Positions 1 through 6,266 of a stretch of 7,522 bases of DNA are shown piece after piece; within the stretch, counting starts at the first letter, position 1; each line of letters begins with the position of its first letter. Location: positions 1 to 7,522 of the forward strand of contig CAMWNQ010000083.1 in assembly GCA_947175655.1 (NCBI GenBank), read 5' to 3'. The stretch comes from an uncultured Clostridia bacterium. Its GTDB lineage: Bacteria > Bacillota > Clostridia > Oscillospirales > Ruminococcaceae. Under the pieces are notes generated by a model that made no database searches, was not told the origin of the DNA, and was given only the letters and a program-made list of their open reading frames with translations. A program made the translations under genes and the position numbers.

Positions 1-65
1 GTGTCTGCCAACTGACCCTCAGCAGGTGGAAACAAGAGATCCGATCTTTTCTCTATTGACGACAT
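1..65. other. Window-edge segment, possible gene fragment or repeat edge
   Basis: Bases 1-60 contain 29 G/C of 60, visibly richer than the AT-rich DNA that follows. Two incompatible readings are open. On the plus strand, bases 3-59 could be the last 18 codons of an upstream gene, ending ...WKQEIRSFLY then TGA. On the minus strand, an ATG at 65-63 opens a frame to the window edge beginning MSSIEKRSDLLFPPAEGQ, but no good ribosome site precedes it. A third possibility is the end of an interspersed non-coding repeat, since short GC-richer repeats of this kind occur between genes in gut clostridia. Nothing here decides among these, so no gene is called. Confidence 0.25.
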
Positions 66-82
66 ATTATTGTTTATTATTC

Positions 83-92
83 AAGGGGTGAT
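83..92 (+). promoter_or_regulatory. Ribosome binding site that sets the cls TTG start
   Basis: AAGGGGTGAT closely matches the complement of the 16S rRNA 3' end. It lies 8 bases before the TTG at 97-99. The in-frame TTG at 70 and GTG at 88 have no such site upstream, so 97 is the preferred start of the cardiolipin synthase gene. Confidence 0.7.
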
Positions 93-96
93 TCAA

Positions 97-1632
97 TTGA
101 AAAAATTTTTAAGTAAAATTTTCAGCCGTCTAGTTTTTACAATTTTTCTTATGATTGTACAGATAGCTGTATTGATATTCGGGATATTGAAACTTAATGA
201 AAAATTTTATTTTGTATATGCCCTTCTTACTCTGCTTGATATTGTTATGATTATATATATTCATAATACAGAAGATAATCCGTCATATAAACTTGCTTGG
301 GTTATGCTTATAAGTGTCATTCCACTTTTCGGCGGACTGACTTATTTATATCTGCGTATGCAGTTCAGCCGTAGGATTTTTATAAAACTTCAAGAAAGAA
401 GCACAGAATATGGAAATAATTATCTTCATCAGTCTGAGGGAGTTCAGATGCTACTTGAATATGAGAATAAAAGAATGTCAAATCTTTCACATTATATTTT
501 GAATGTTTCATCATATCCGGTATATAATAATACAAGTGTAAAATATTACTCTGTTGGCGACCTGCAATTTGAAGATATGATAAAAGAACTAAAAAAAGCT
601 GAAAGATTTATTTTTATGGAATATTTTATAATTTCTGCCGGGTATATGTTTGATACAATATCAGAAATTCTCAGACAAAAAGTTAAAAGTGGTGTTGAAG
701 TAAGAATAATGTATGATGGTGTTGGTACTCAGATAAATATGCCTGAAAAGTATTTCAAAAGACTTTCAGAATGCGGAGTAAAATGCAAGATTTTTAATTC
801 ATTCAGACCATTTCTTTCATCTGTTCAAAATAACCGTGACCACAGAAAAATACTTGTAATAGATGGTCATACAGCTTTTAACGGTGGAACTAATATAGCT
901 GATGAGTATATAAACCGAAAAGAAAGATTTGGTCACTGGAAAGATACTGCTCTTATGATAAAAGGAAATGCTGTCTGGAATATGACTGTAATGTTTCTTC
1001 AACTCTGGGAAATGAATGAAAAGCAAATGTGCAATTATATGGAGTTCATACCAAAATATAACGTAAAAGGTACATTCATAGGCGATGGATTTGTTCAACC
1101 TTTTTCTGATTCCCCTCTTGATGATGAGCATATAGGCGAACTTGTTTATATGGATATAATTAATAATGCGGAACAATACCTGTATATCACTACTCCTTAC
1201 CTTATACCGGATAACGAACTTTTAACTTCTTTAAAACTTTCTGCCAAAAAAGGAGTTGACGTCAGAATAATAACACCTCATATTCCTGACAAATGGTATG
1301 CATATGCTATTGCGTGGACTTACTATCCAGAACTTATAAAAGCCGGAGTTAAAATTTATGAATACACTCCGGGATTTATACATGCCAAAAATTTTGTATC
1401 AGACGACAATATAGGCGTTGTGGGAACTATAAATCTGGATTACAGAAGTCTATATCTTCATTTCGAGTGTGGAACGATATTATATAAATGTTCGGCGATT
1501 TTTGATATTAAAAACGATTTTATTGAAACCCAGAGTCGTTCACAGCTTATTACTCTTGAAAACTGTAATAAGCGTCCATTATTAAATAAAATAGGCGGAT
1601 ATATCCTTCGTATGTTTGCACCCCTTCTTTAA
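97..1632 (+). CDS. cls: Cardiolipin synthase (phospholipase D family)
   Basis: Membrane enzyme that makes cardiolipin from phosphatidylglycerol. The 511-residue product has the usual length for Firmicute cardiolipin synthases. Hydrophobic segments lie at about 11-33, 38-55 and 66-86; the last two form the typical PLD N-terminal membrane domain, with an NP.YKLAW-like entry near residue 60. Two catalytic HxKxxxxD motifs are intact: HRKILVID at about 249-256, followed by NGGTNIADEY, and HAKNFVSD at about 429-436, followed by GTINLDYRS. The C-terminus (ILRMFAPLL) also fits the family. The start is taken as TTG at 97 because of the ribosome site at 83-92; an upstream in-frame TTG at 70 would add nine residues without one. 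No clear promoter is visible in the 96 bases before it. A TTGACG at 56-61 lacks a properly spaced -10, so transcription may begin outside the window. There is no obvious terminator before the next gene. Confidence 0.93.
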   Translation: MKKFLSKIFSRLVFTIFLMIVQIAVLIFGILKLNEKFYFVYALLTLLDIVMIIYIHNTEDNPSYKLAWVMLISVIPLFGGLTYLYLRMQFSRRIFIKLQERSTEYGNNYLHQSEGVQMLLEYENKRMSNLSHYILNVSSYPVYNNTSVKYYSVGDLQFEDMIKELKKAERFIFMEYFIISAGYMFDTISEILRQKVKSGVEVRIMYDGVGTQINMPEKYFKRLSECGVKCKIFNSFRPFLSSVQNNRDHRKILVIDGHTAFNGGTNIADEYINRKERFGHWKDTALMIKGNAVWNMTVMFLQLWEMNEKQMCNYMEFIPKYNVKGTFIGDGFVQPFSDSPLDDEHIGELVYMDIINNAEQYLYITTPYLIPDNELLTSLKLSAKKGVDVRIITPHIPDKWYAYAIAWTYYPELIKAGVKIYEYTPGFIHAKNFVSDDNIGVVGTINLDYRSLYLHFECGTILYKCSAIFDIKNDFIETQSRSQLITLENCNKRPLLNKIGGYILRMFAPLL

Positions 1633-1656
1633 TCCGACTCTTTATTTTTGTAAATA

Positions 1657-1685
1657 TTGACATATTATGTAAACTATGATATAAT
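1657..1685 (+). promoter_or_regulatory. Strong sigma-A-type promoter for mrp
   Basis: A perfect -35 TTGACA (1657-1662) is followed by exactly 17 bases and a perfect -10 TATAAT (1680-1685). A TG at 1677-1678, one base before the -10, adds an extended -10 element. Transcription would start near 1692, leaving a leader of about 30 bases. The mrp gene is therefore probably expressed independently of cls and at a high constitutive level. Confidence 0.85.
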
Positions 1686-1706
1686 AATTTTAGATTGAAA
1701 ATTTTT

Positions 1707-1713
1707 AAAGGAG
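1707..1713 (+). promoter_or_regulatory. Ribosome binding site of mrp
   Basis: AAAGGAG lies 9 bases before the ATG at 1723 and supports that start. Confidence 0.75.
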
Positions 1714-1722
1714 TTTTTTAAT

Positions 1723-2550
1723 ATGAGTGAATGTACACACGATTGTTCAAGCTGTTCTAGCAATGACTGCAACAGCCGTAAACCTGAAAGTTTTATTGAA
1801 AAGCCAAATAAATTAAGTAAAATTGACAAAGTTATTGGCATTGTAAGTGGTAAAGGCGGAGTAGGAAAAACTTTAGTTTCTTCAATGCTTGCATCTGCCG
1901 TAAAGAAAAGTGGAAAAAATGTTGGTATACTTGATGCTGATGTAACAGGTCCATCTATTCCTAAAACTTTCGGAATCCATGAACGTGCCGAAGGTGTTCA
2001 GGACGGACTTATTCCTGTAAAAAGCAAGGGGGGCATTGATGTTATGTCAATCAATCTTCTGCTTGAAAACGATACTGACCCTGTTATATGGAGAGGTCCT
2101 GTTATTGGTGGTGTGGTAAAACAGTTCTGGACTGATGTCATATGGAAAGATATTGACTGTCTTTTTGTCGATATGCCTCCTGGAACAGGAGATGTTCCGC
2201 TTACTGTTTTCCAGTCGATTCCTGTAAATGGCATTGTAATAGTTACTTCTCCACAGGAACTTGTTTCTATGATAGTTGGTAAAGCAGTAAAAATGGCTAA
2301 GATGATGAATATACCGATAATAGGAATTATAGAAAATATGAGTTATCTTGAATGCCCTGACTGTGGCAAGAAAATCAAAGTATTTGGTGAAAGCCATGTA
2401 GATGAAGTAGCTATACAGTATGGAATACCAGTAATAGGCAGAATTCCGATTTGTCCTGAACTTGCTCTTGCATGTGATAAGGGTGAAATTGAATCTTTTG
2501 ATTCAAAAGACTGGTTTGATGAAGCTGTGAAAGAAGTATTGGATATATAA
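1723..2550 (+). CDS. mrp: Mrp/NBP35-family Fe-S cluster carrier ATPase
   Basis: Cytoplasmic P-loop ATPase of the MinD/Mrp group (ApbC, Nbp35 relatives), which binds a 4Fe-4S cluster and transfers it to target apoproteins. The 275-residue protein has the deviant Walker A GKGGVGKT at 43-50, the family signature DADVTGPSIP at 71-80, WRGP at 123-126, the Walker B/switch DMPPGTGD at 150-157, ENMSY at 204-208 and the cluster-binding CPDC at 211-214. It also has an N-terminal cysteine cluster (C4, C8, C11, C16) resembling that of Nbp35-type proteins, and it lacks the N-terminal DUF59/MIP18 domain found in many bacterial Mrp proteins. The start is set by the ribosome site at 1707-1713. It appears to be a single-gene unit, with its own promoter before it and an intrinsic terminator after it. 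The family assignment is secure; client proteins cannot be told from sequence. Confidence 0.95.
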   Translation: MSECTHDCSSCSSNDCNSRKPESFIEKPNKLSKIDKVIGIVSGKGGVGKTLVSSMLASAVKKSGKNVGILDADVTGPSIPKTFGIHERAEGVQDGLIPVKSKGGIDVMSINLLLENDTDPVIWRGPVIGGVVKQFWTDVIWKDIDCLFVDMPPGTGDVPLTVFQSIPVNGIVIVTSPQELVSMIVGKAVKMAKMMNIPIIGIIENMSYLECPDCGKKIKVFGESHVDEVAIQYGIPVIGRIPICPELALACDKGEIESFDSKDWFDEAVKEVLDI

Positions 2551-2557
2551 ATAAAAC

Positions 2558-2590
2558 AGGACGGATTTTTTAATCCGTCCTTTATTTTTT
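2558..2590 (+). terminator. Intrinsic terminator of mrp
   Basis: A perfect 10-bp stem (AGGACGGATT at 2558-2567 with AATCCGTCCT at 2572-2581) around a TTTT loop is followed by TTATTTTTT. It begins 7 bases after the mrp stop codon. Four A residues just before the stem would give a T-run on the other strand, so it may also stop convergent transcription. Confidence 0.9.
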
Positions 2591-2598
2591 ACAAACAA

Positions 2599-2622
2599 AC
2601 AGCACACTGAAAAGTGTGCTGT
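2599..2622 (-). terminator. Hairpin ending the sugar transporter unit
   Basis: A 10-bp stem (arms 2599-2608 and 2613-2622, core CAGCACACT/AGTGTGCTG) with a 4-base loop sits 11 bases beyond the stop of the MalG-type permease gene. On the minus strand it is followed by TTGTTTG, a modest T-rich tail. On the plus strand it is followed by TAGTTTTT, so it could act both ways. Its place between convergent genes makes termination the likely role. Confidence 0.7.
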
Positions 2623-2633
2623 AGTTTTTAATA

Positions 2634-3533
2634 TTATTCTTTTACACCACCAAGTGCAACGCCGGCAATGATGAATTTTGAAAGGAATACATAAGCAACG
2701 ATAATTGGTACAACTGAGAGAGTAATAGCCATATAAACTACACCATAGTCAATCTTATCACTTGCAGTAAGTGAAGCCATCATCATTGGAAGAGTTTTCT
2801 TTTCAACTCCAACTGAAAGGAGTATCATCTGAGGTGTATAGAGGTTGTTCCAGTTCTGAATGAAAGCGAAAATTGCCTGAACTGCAATAGCTGGTTTCAT
2901 CATTGGAATAGCGATTTTAACGAATGTTCCAAATTCACCTGAACCGTCAATACGTGCGGCTTCAACGATTTCCAGCGGAAAAGATGATTTCATGTATGAG
3001 TTCATAAAGTAGTATACTGCTGGAGCAGCTACTGCTGGAAGAATAAGAGGCCAGAATGTATTATGTAATTTAAGGTCAATCATAAAGCTAAGGAATCCGG
3101 CACCAGTTACCTGTACAGGAACCATCATAACTATAAGAATTATTGTATGTGCAATGCCTTTAAGTTTAAAGTCATATACATAAATACCATAAGCTGTAAG
3201 TGCTGAGAAGAATACTGTAAGTATTGTAGCACAGATTGTGATAATAGCACTGTTCTTATAACCATAAGCCATATTGATTGAAGACTTAAACTGTGAACTT
3301 GTAGTTAATGTTGTAAAGTTTTCACCGAAACTTCCGCTTGGAATTAATGAAAATCCGTTTTGAATCTCAACTGAAGATCTTGTTGAGTTAATAAGAAGAA
3401 TGTAAATCGGCAATAAACAAACGATTGTGAGGAATACCATCCAAGCAAAAAGAATCCAAGATTTTGTTTTAAGCTTTTTGGAGTAGTTGTCTGCTGCTCC
3501 CCCGTAAGTGTTTTTCATATTGTTTTTACTCAT
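2634..3533 (-). CDS. Carbohydrate ABC transporter permease, MalG type
   Basis: Inner half of a sugar importer channel in the cytoplasmic membrane, belonging to the MalG/UgpE/LacG family (CUT1 class). The 299 residues give about six membrane spans (near 26-48, 95-118, 128-152, 158-178, 212-232 and 268-290). The EAA loop that contacts the ATPase begins at residue 191 (EAARIDGSGEFGTF). The C-terminus FIIAGVALGGVKE matches the family's usual ...GAVKG ending. The gene's ATG overlaps the TGA of the upstream permease gene (ATGA, 3530-3533) and is preceded by GGAGG within that gene, so the two are probably translationally coupled and made in equal amounts. The transported sugar cannot be assigned. 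The family call is firm. Confidence 0.93.
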   Translation of the reverse strand: MSKNNMKNTYGGAADNYSKKLKTKSWILFAWMVFLTIVCLLPIYILLINSTRSSVEIQNGFSLIPSGSFGENFTTLTTSSQFKSSINMAYGYKNSAIITICATILTVFFSALTAYGIYVYDFKLKGIAHTIILIVMMVPVQVTGAGFLSFMIDLKLHNTFWPLILPAVAAPAVYYFMNSYMKSSFPLEIVEAARIDGSGEFGTFVKIAIPMMKPAIAVQAIFAFIQNWNNLYTPQMILLSVGVEKKTLPMMMASLTASDKIDYGVVYMAITLSVVPIIVAYVFLSKFIIAGVALGGVKE

Positions 3534-4567
3534 ATACTAAGACCTCCAAACTGCTTGCTCTTTGCCTTAGCGTCTTTGATAAGCTTCTTACGCTGTTTTT
3601 TCTTTGCTATTTCATCAACATCTCTATTGATATAGAATGTAATTGAACCAAGAATAAGAGTTACTATAAAGAGTAATACTGATGCTGCACCGGCATAACC
3701 GAACTGTGCACCATTCTTATTCTTATATCTCTGGAATATGTAAACTGCGATAGTCTGAATATCCTTGTTGATTTCTGTACCTGTATGATAGAGGAAAGGA
3801 ATATCGAACATCTGGAGACCACCAATCATAGAAGTAACAAGAGTATAAGCCATAATAGGACTAAGAAGCGGAATAGTAATTTTCCAGAATGTCTGTGTAC
3901 TTGTAGCACCGTCAATTTCAGCAGCTTCAAAGAGTGAAGGGCTGATACCCATAATACCTGACATAAGCATAATCATTGTATTACCAAACCAGAGCCAAGT
4001 CTGAATAAACATTACAGTACCTCTTGAAGCAGCAGTACCTTTGAGGAAGTCTACAGGACCTAAGCCCATTGAACCTAAAATCTGGTTTACAGCACCATTA
4101 TCTGAACAAAGTGACATAAAGAGTACAGATACTGAAGCAGCTGTGATGATATTAGGAAGATACATTACAACTTTAAAGAAGCCTTTACCAGCAATCTTAA
4201 GTCTTGCATCTGTGAACCAAACTGCGAGTGAAAGAGATAAAACAATCTGTGGAATAAAGTTACCAAACCAAAGGATTATAGTAGTTTTAAAAGCATTTAA
4301 GAATTCTTCGTGCTGCATTTTAAGATTACGTGCATCACCGCCTGAAAGCAGTGTTGAATAGTTCGCCATACCTACAAAATCCTCATTACTTGTGAGGTTC
4401 TTTTCTGAAGGATTACCGTTTCCGTAGAAACTAAGTATAAAAGTATTAATTAAAGGCCATAACTGAAAAACAAAATAAACAATAAAAAATGGCAATATAA
4501 AGATATATCCAAATCTTGCATAGCTGATTGATTTAATACGACGCTGTGCACCTGTTGGTCCTGCCAT
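3530..4567 (-). CDS. Carbohydrate ABC transporter permease, MalF type
   Basis: Partner of the downstream MalG-type permease (MalF/UgpA/LacF family). The protein is 345 residues from the preferred start. Membrane spans lie near 17-39, 93-118, 130-152, 186-206, 230-252 and 290-313. The EAA loop for ATPase docking starts at residue 214 (EAAEIDGATSTQTFW). The segment GGLQMFDIPFLYHTG at about 249-263 fits the periplasm-facing part of this family. The start is set at ATG 4567-4565, because GAGAGGG lies about 8 bases upstream and the protein then begins with the usual short basic stretch before the first span. The frame stays open to 4645, and an ATG at 4627 also has GAGGGG before it, but that site lies inside a stable hairpin and would add a stray hydrophobic peptide. 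The C-terminal tail is unusually basic (KKKQRKK near 322-328, then KDAKAKSK). Confidence 0.92.
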   Translation of the reverse strand: MAGPTGAQRRIKSISYARFGYIFILPFFIVYFVFQLWPLINTFILSFYGNGNPSEKNLTSNEDFVGMANYSTLLSGGDARNLKMQHEEFLNAFKTTIILWFGNFIPQIVLSLSLAVWFTDARLKIAGKGFFKVVMYLPNIITAASVSVLFMSLCSDNGAVNQILGSMGLGPVDFLKGTAASRGTVMFIQTWLWFGNTMIMLMSGIMGISPSLFEAAEIDGATSTQTFWKITIPLLSPIMAYTLVTSMIGGLQMFDIPFLYHTGTEINKDIQTIAVYIFQRYKNKNGAQFGYAGAASVLLFIVTLILGSITFYINRDVDEIAKKKQRKKLIKDAKAKSKQFGGLSI

Positions 4568-4588
4568 AAAACACACCCTCTCTGCAAA

Positions 4589-4642
4589 TATAAAAACAAA
4601 AAATAACACGCACCCGAGGAATGGCATAAGCCACCCCTCAGG
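4589..4642 (-). terminator. Internal terminator/attenuator or 3'-stabilising hairpin
   Basis: On the minus strand a 13-bp GC-rich stem forms between CCTGAGGGGTGGC (4642-4630) and GCCATTCCTCGGG (4625-4613), with three G-U wobbles and a TTAT loop. About six bases later comes the T-rich run TTATTTTTTGTTTTT (to 4590). It stands between the binding-protein stop (4705) and the permease start (4567). The gap between stem and T-run is longer than in a classic terminator, so partial termination, or protection of the binding-protein mRNA from 3' exonucleases, is as likely as full termination. Either would give much more binding protein than permease, as known for malE/malF-type operons. Confidence 0.65.
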
Positions 4643-4646
4643 CAAA

Positions 4647-4661
4647 TTGAACTGAGTTCAA
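4647..4661. repeat. Perfect palindrome TTGAACTGAGTTCAA
   Basis: A 7+1+7 perfect inverted repeat centred on 4654, five bases from the GC-rich hairpin, in the spacer between binding-protein and permease genes. It could be a protein-binding site or a small extra stem (5 bp, 5-base loop) in the mRNA. I see no convincing promoter in this AT-rich spacer to pair it with. Confidence 0.4.
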
Positions 4662-4704
4662 CTGTGTATTATTTAAATTAAATCAAGTTATAAATCAAAT
4701 TAAA

Positions 4705-6189
4705 TTATTCAACTACAACTTCTTCGAGTTCTACTGAAACAGCATCCTTGAAGTCTTCAACTGTTTCGTCCCAAGACTTGCCGCCCTTTACATAAGATTC
4801 CTTAACTGTGTCGAGGAACTTAGACTTGATTGTAGCATCGTAAGGAGTTACAAGACCATTGAGGTTAACGCCCTTTACAGACTTATCGAGAACTTCAAAG
4901 TAGTTCTGACCCTGAAGGTTGTTAAGAACCTTAGTATCCTTGTAGTCTGGATTAGCAACGATGTCAGCCATTACGTTAACGTTGTTGCAGTATTCAGGCT
5001 TGTTAAGAGCATATTCCTTAATCTGTTCATCATCAACAGTGAATGTCTTGATGAATGACTGAGCTTCTTCAGCGTTGTCAGTCTTAGGATTTACAACCAT
5101 CCAAGTGCCACCCCAGAAGTATTCCTGTGGTCCAACGCAAACATTCCACTTACCATATGTGCCCTTGCCTTCACCACCAGCAGCACCAACGAGAATTGTA
5201 TCGCCGAAGCCCCATGTTGAAACGAAGTAACCCATAACCTTATCTGTTGAACCCATTGGGAGCCAGTCTGGTGACCACTGGTCAACCTGTGTTACACCGC
5301 CTCCATCCCAGAGTTCCTTAGCGAGTTCTGCAAATTCTTTACATGAATCATCAACCTGAAGTGTGTCGCTTGAATCAACCCAAGGCTGTGTACGTCCAGC
5401 TGCGAATACCTGCCAGAGACCGCCGAGTGAATCACAAAGAGCTGTGTTTCCGCCTGACTGTTCTGAAACTGTCTTAGCAGCATCCTTGAAGCTAGCCCAG
5501 TCGCCAACTTTAGCCTGCATTTCATCAGGTGTCTTTACACCGAGGTACTGTTCAGCAAGGTCTGTTCTGTAAGCAAAACCGCCGGCTGCAGCCTGCCATG
5601 AAACACCCTTACGAACACCACTTGATGACTTACCGATTTCATCTGTGTATGAATAGATGTCAGCAAAGTTGTCATCTGTGAAACCGAGGTCTGAGAGAGG
5701 AGCTGTCTTTTCGTCATCATTGATGAACATAAGAGCCCAGTCAGCTTCTACAAAGTAAAGGTCAAAGTCGTCGTTAGCCTTAAACATGTTGTTTAACTTT
5801 TCAGCAGCTTCGCCACCTTTACAAGCCATGTTTACAAAGTTAGCTTTCTTGCCTGAAACGCTTTCCCACTGTGCAATCATAGCTTCAGCGTCATCAGCAT
5901 TCCAAGAAGCAACTGAGAATGTTTCACCGCCTGTAGCGAGATTAACTGCACCAACTTCTTCAGAAGCTGTTACTCCTGGAGTTGCTGCAGAAGATTCTTC
6001 TGATGATTCATCTGATGAATCTTCCTTGCTTTCTTCTGATGATTCTTCACTGCTTTCTTCTGATGATTCAGAAGATGACTGTGGTGCAGGTGTAGAAGAT
6101 GATTCCTTTTCATCACCACATCCAACAAATGCTGTTGTAGCCATAGCAAGAGCTGCTACTAAAGCTAATGTTTTTTTAAGTTTGTTCAT
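4705..6189 (-). CDS. Extracellular sugar-binding lipoprotein of an ABC importer
   Basis: Cell-surface receptor that captures a carbohydrate for the two adjacent permeases (family 1 solute-binding proteins, MalE-like). The 494-residue precursor starts at ATG 6189-6187, behind AAGGAGG; an in-frame upstream ATG at 6219 would add ten residues with no ribosome site. It has a KLKK n-region, a hydrophobic stretch at 8-20 and a lipobox ending FVGC with the lipidated Cys at 24. Residues about 29-68 are a Ser/Glu-rich tether made largely of SSEE and SSDE units, holding the domain away from the membrane. The binding domain runs from about 75 to 490, with typical late-family features such as GGTWMVVNPKTDNAEEAQSFIK at about 360-381. 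It is longer than the usual 400-440 residues mainly because of the tether. Codons look biased toward high expression (AAC preferred over AAT), unlike the ATA-rich cls gene. Ligand unknown. Confidence 0.93.
   Translation of the reverse strand: MNKLKKTLALVAALAMATTAFVGCGDEKESSSTPAPQSSSESSEESSEESSEESKEDSSDESSEESSAATPGVTASEEVGAVNLATGGETFSVASWNADDAEAMIAQWESVSGKKANFVNMACKGGEAAEKLNNMFKANDDFDLYFVEADWALMFINDDEKTAPLSDLGFTDDNFADIYSYTDEIGKSSSGVRKGVSWQAAAGGFAYRTDLAEQYLGVKTPDEMQAKVGDWASFKDAAKTVSEQSGGNTALCDSLGGLWQVFAAGRTQPWVDSSDTLQVDDSCKEFAELAKELWDGGGVTQVDQWSPDWLPMGSTDKVMGYFVSTWGFGDTILVGAAGGEGKGTYGKWNVCVGPQEYFWGGTWMVVNPKTDNAEEAQSFIKTFTVDDEQIKEYALNKPEYCNNVNVMADIVANPDYKDTKVLNNLQGQNYFEVLDKSVKGVNLNGLVTPYDATIKSKFLDTVKESYVKGGKSWDETVEDFKDAVSVELEEVVVE
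5996..6069 (-). repeat. Imperfect tandem repeat coding the Ser/Glu tether
   Basis: The plus-strand word TCTTCTGATGATTC occurs at 5996, 6032 and 6056. The 19-base unit TGCTTTCTTCTGATGATTC occurs at 6027 and 6051, a 24-base period. All spacings are multiples of 12, so slippage would add or remove four-residue blocks of the linker (residues about 41-65 of the lipoprotein) without a frameshift. The tether length may therefore vary between strains. Confidence 0.8.
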
Positions 6190-6206
6190 TGGTAATTCCT
6201 CCTTAA
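6187..6206 (-). promoter_or_regulatory. Ribosome binding site and start of the binding-protein gene
   Basis: Minus-strand AAGGAGG ends 8 bases before the ATG at 6189-6187. It is the strongest ribosome site in the window and decides the start against the ATG ten codons upstream. Confidence 0.8.
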
Positions 6207-6217
6207 ATATGTATATC

Positions 6218-6239
6218 ACATTTTAAACTTTAAAAATGT
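6218..6239. promoter_or_regulatory. Candidate operator palindrome before the binding-protein gene
   Basis: A 22-base inverted repeat has perfect 7-base arms ACATTTT and AAAATGT, with 18 of 22 positions symmetric. It overlaps the proposed -10 element, where a bound repressor would block RNA polymerase. It is AT-rich and lacks the central CG typical of LacI-family operators, so the regulator assignment is inference and chance symmetry is possible. Confidence 0.35.
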
Positions 6240-6249
6240 AATATGTCTT
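6220..6249 (-). promoter_or_regulatory. Possible promoter of the transporter genes
   Basis: The minus strand has AAGACA (6249-6244, 4 of 6 to TTGACA), an 18-base gap and TAAAAT (6225-6220, 5 of 6 to TATAAT). An alternative extended -10, TGATATACA, lies slightly downstream (6218-6210). Neither is strong alone. The site lies in the 77-base gap after the regulator gene, where no terminator is visible, so read-through from the regulator transcript is also possible. Confidence 0.4.
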
Positions 6250-6266
6250 GAAAAATAAATAATTAA

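Noticed and set aside
56..80. TTGACG plus TATTAT as a promoter for cls
   Set aside because: The TATTAT at 75-80 lies only 13 bases after the TTGACG, and no better -10 exists at 16-18 bases.
817..1176. Minus-strand frame inside cls
   Set aside because: Antisense to the catalytic region between the HKD motifs, with no supporting start signals.
2047..2397. Minus-strand frames inside mrp (also 1998-2234)
   Set aside because: Overlapping antisense frames within a highly conserved ATPase gene. The sequences show no domain and are rich in residues typical of antisense translation.
4041..4361. Plus-strand frame inside the MalF-type permease gene
   Set aside because: Antisense shadow of a well-supported permease, with no ribosome site or recognisable domain.
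5786..6226. Long plus-strand frame with an Asp/Ser-rich stretch opposite the binding-protein gene
   Set aside because: It is the antisense mirror of the Ser/Glu tether and signal peptide. It has no ribosome site, and the minus-strand product has a signal peptide, lipobox and full family domain.
6190..6266. Terminator between the regulator and binding-protein genes
   Set aside because: The only inverted repeat (6218-6239) is very AT-rich with no stable GC stem and no T-run after it, so it fits an operator better than a terminator.
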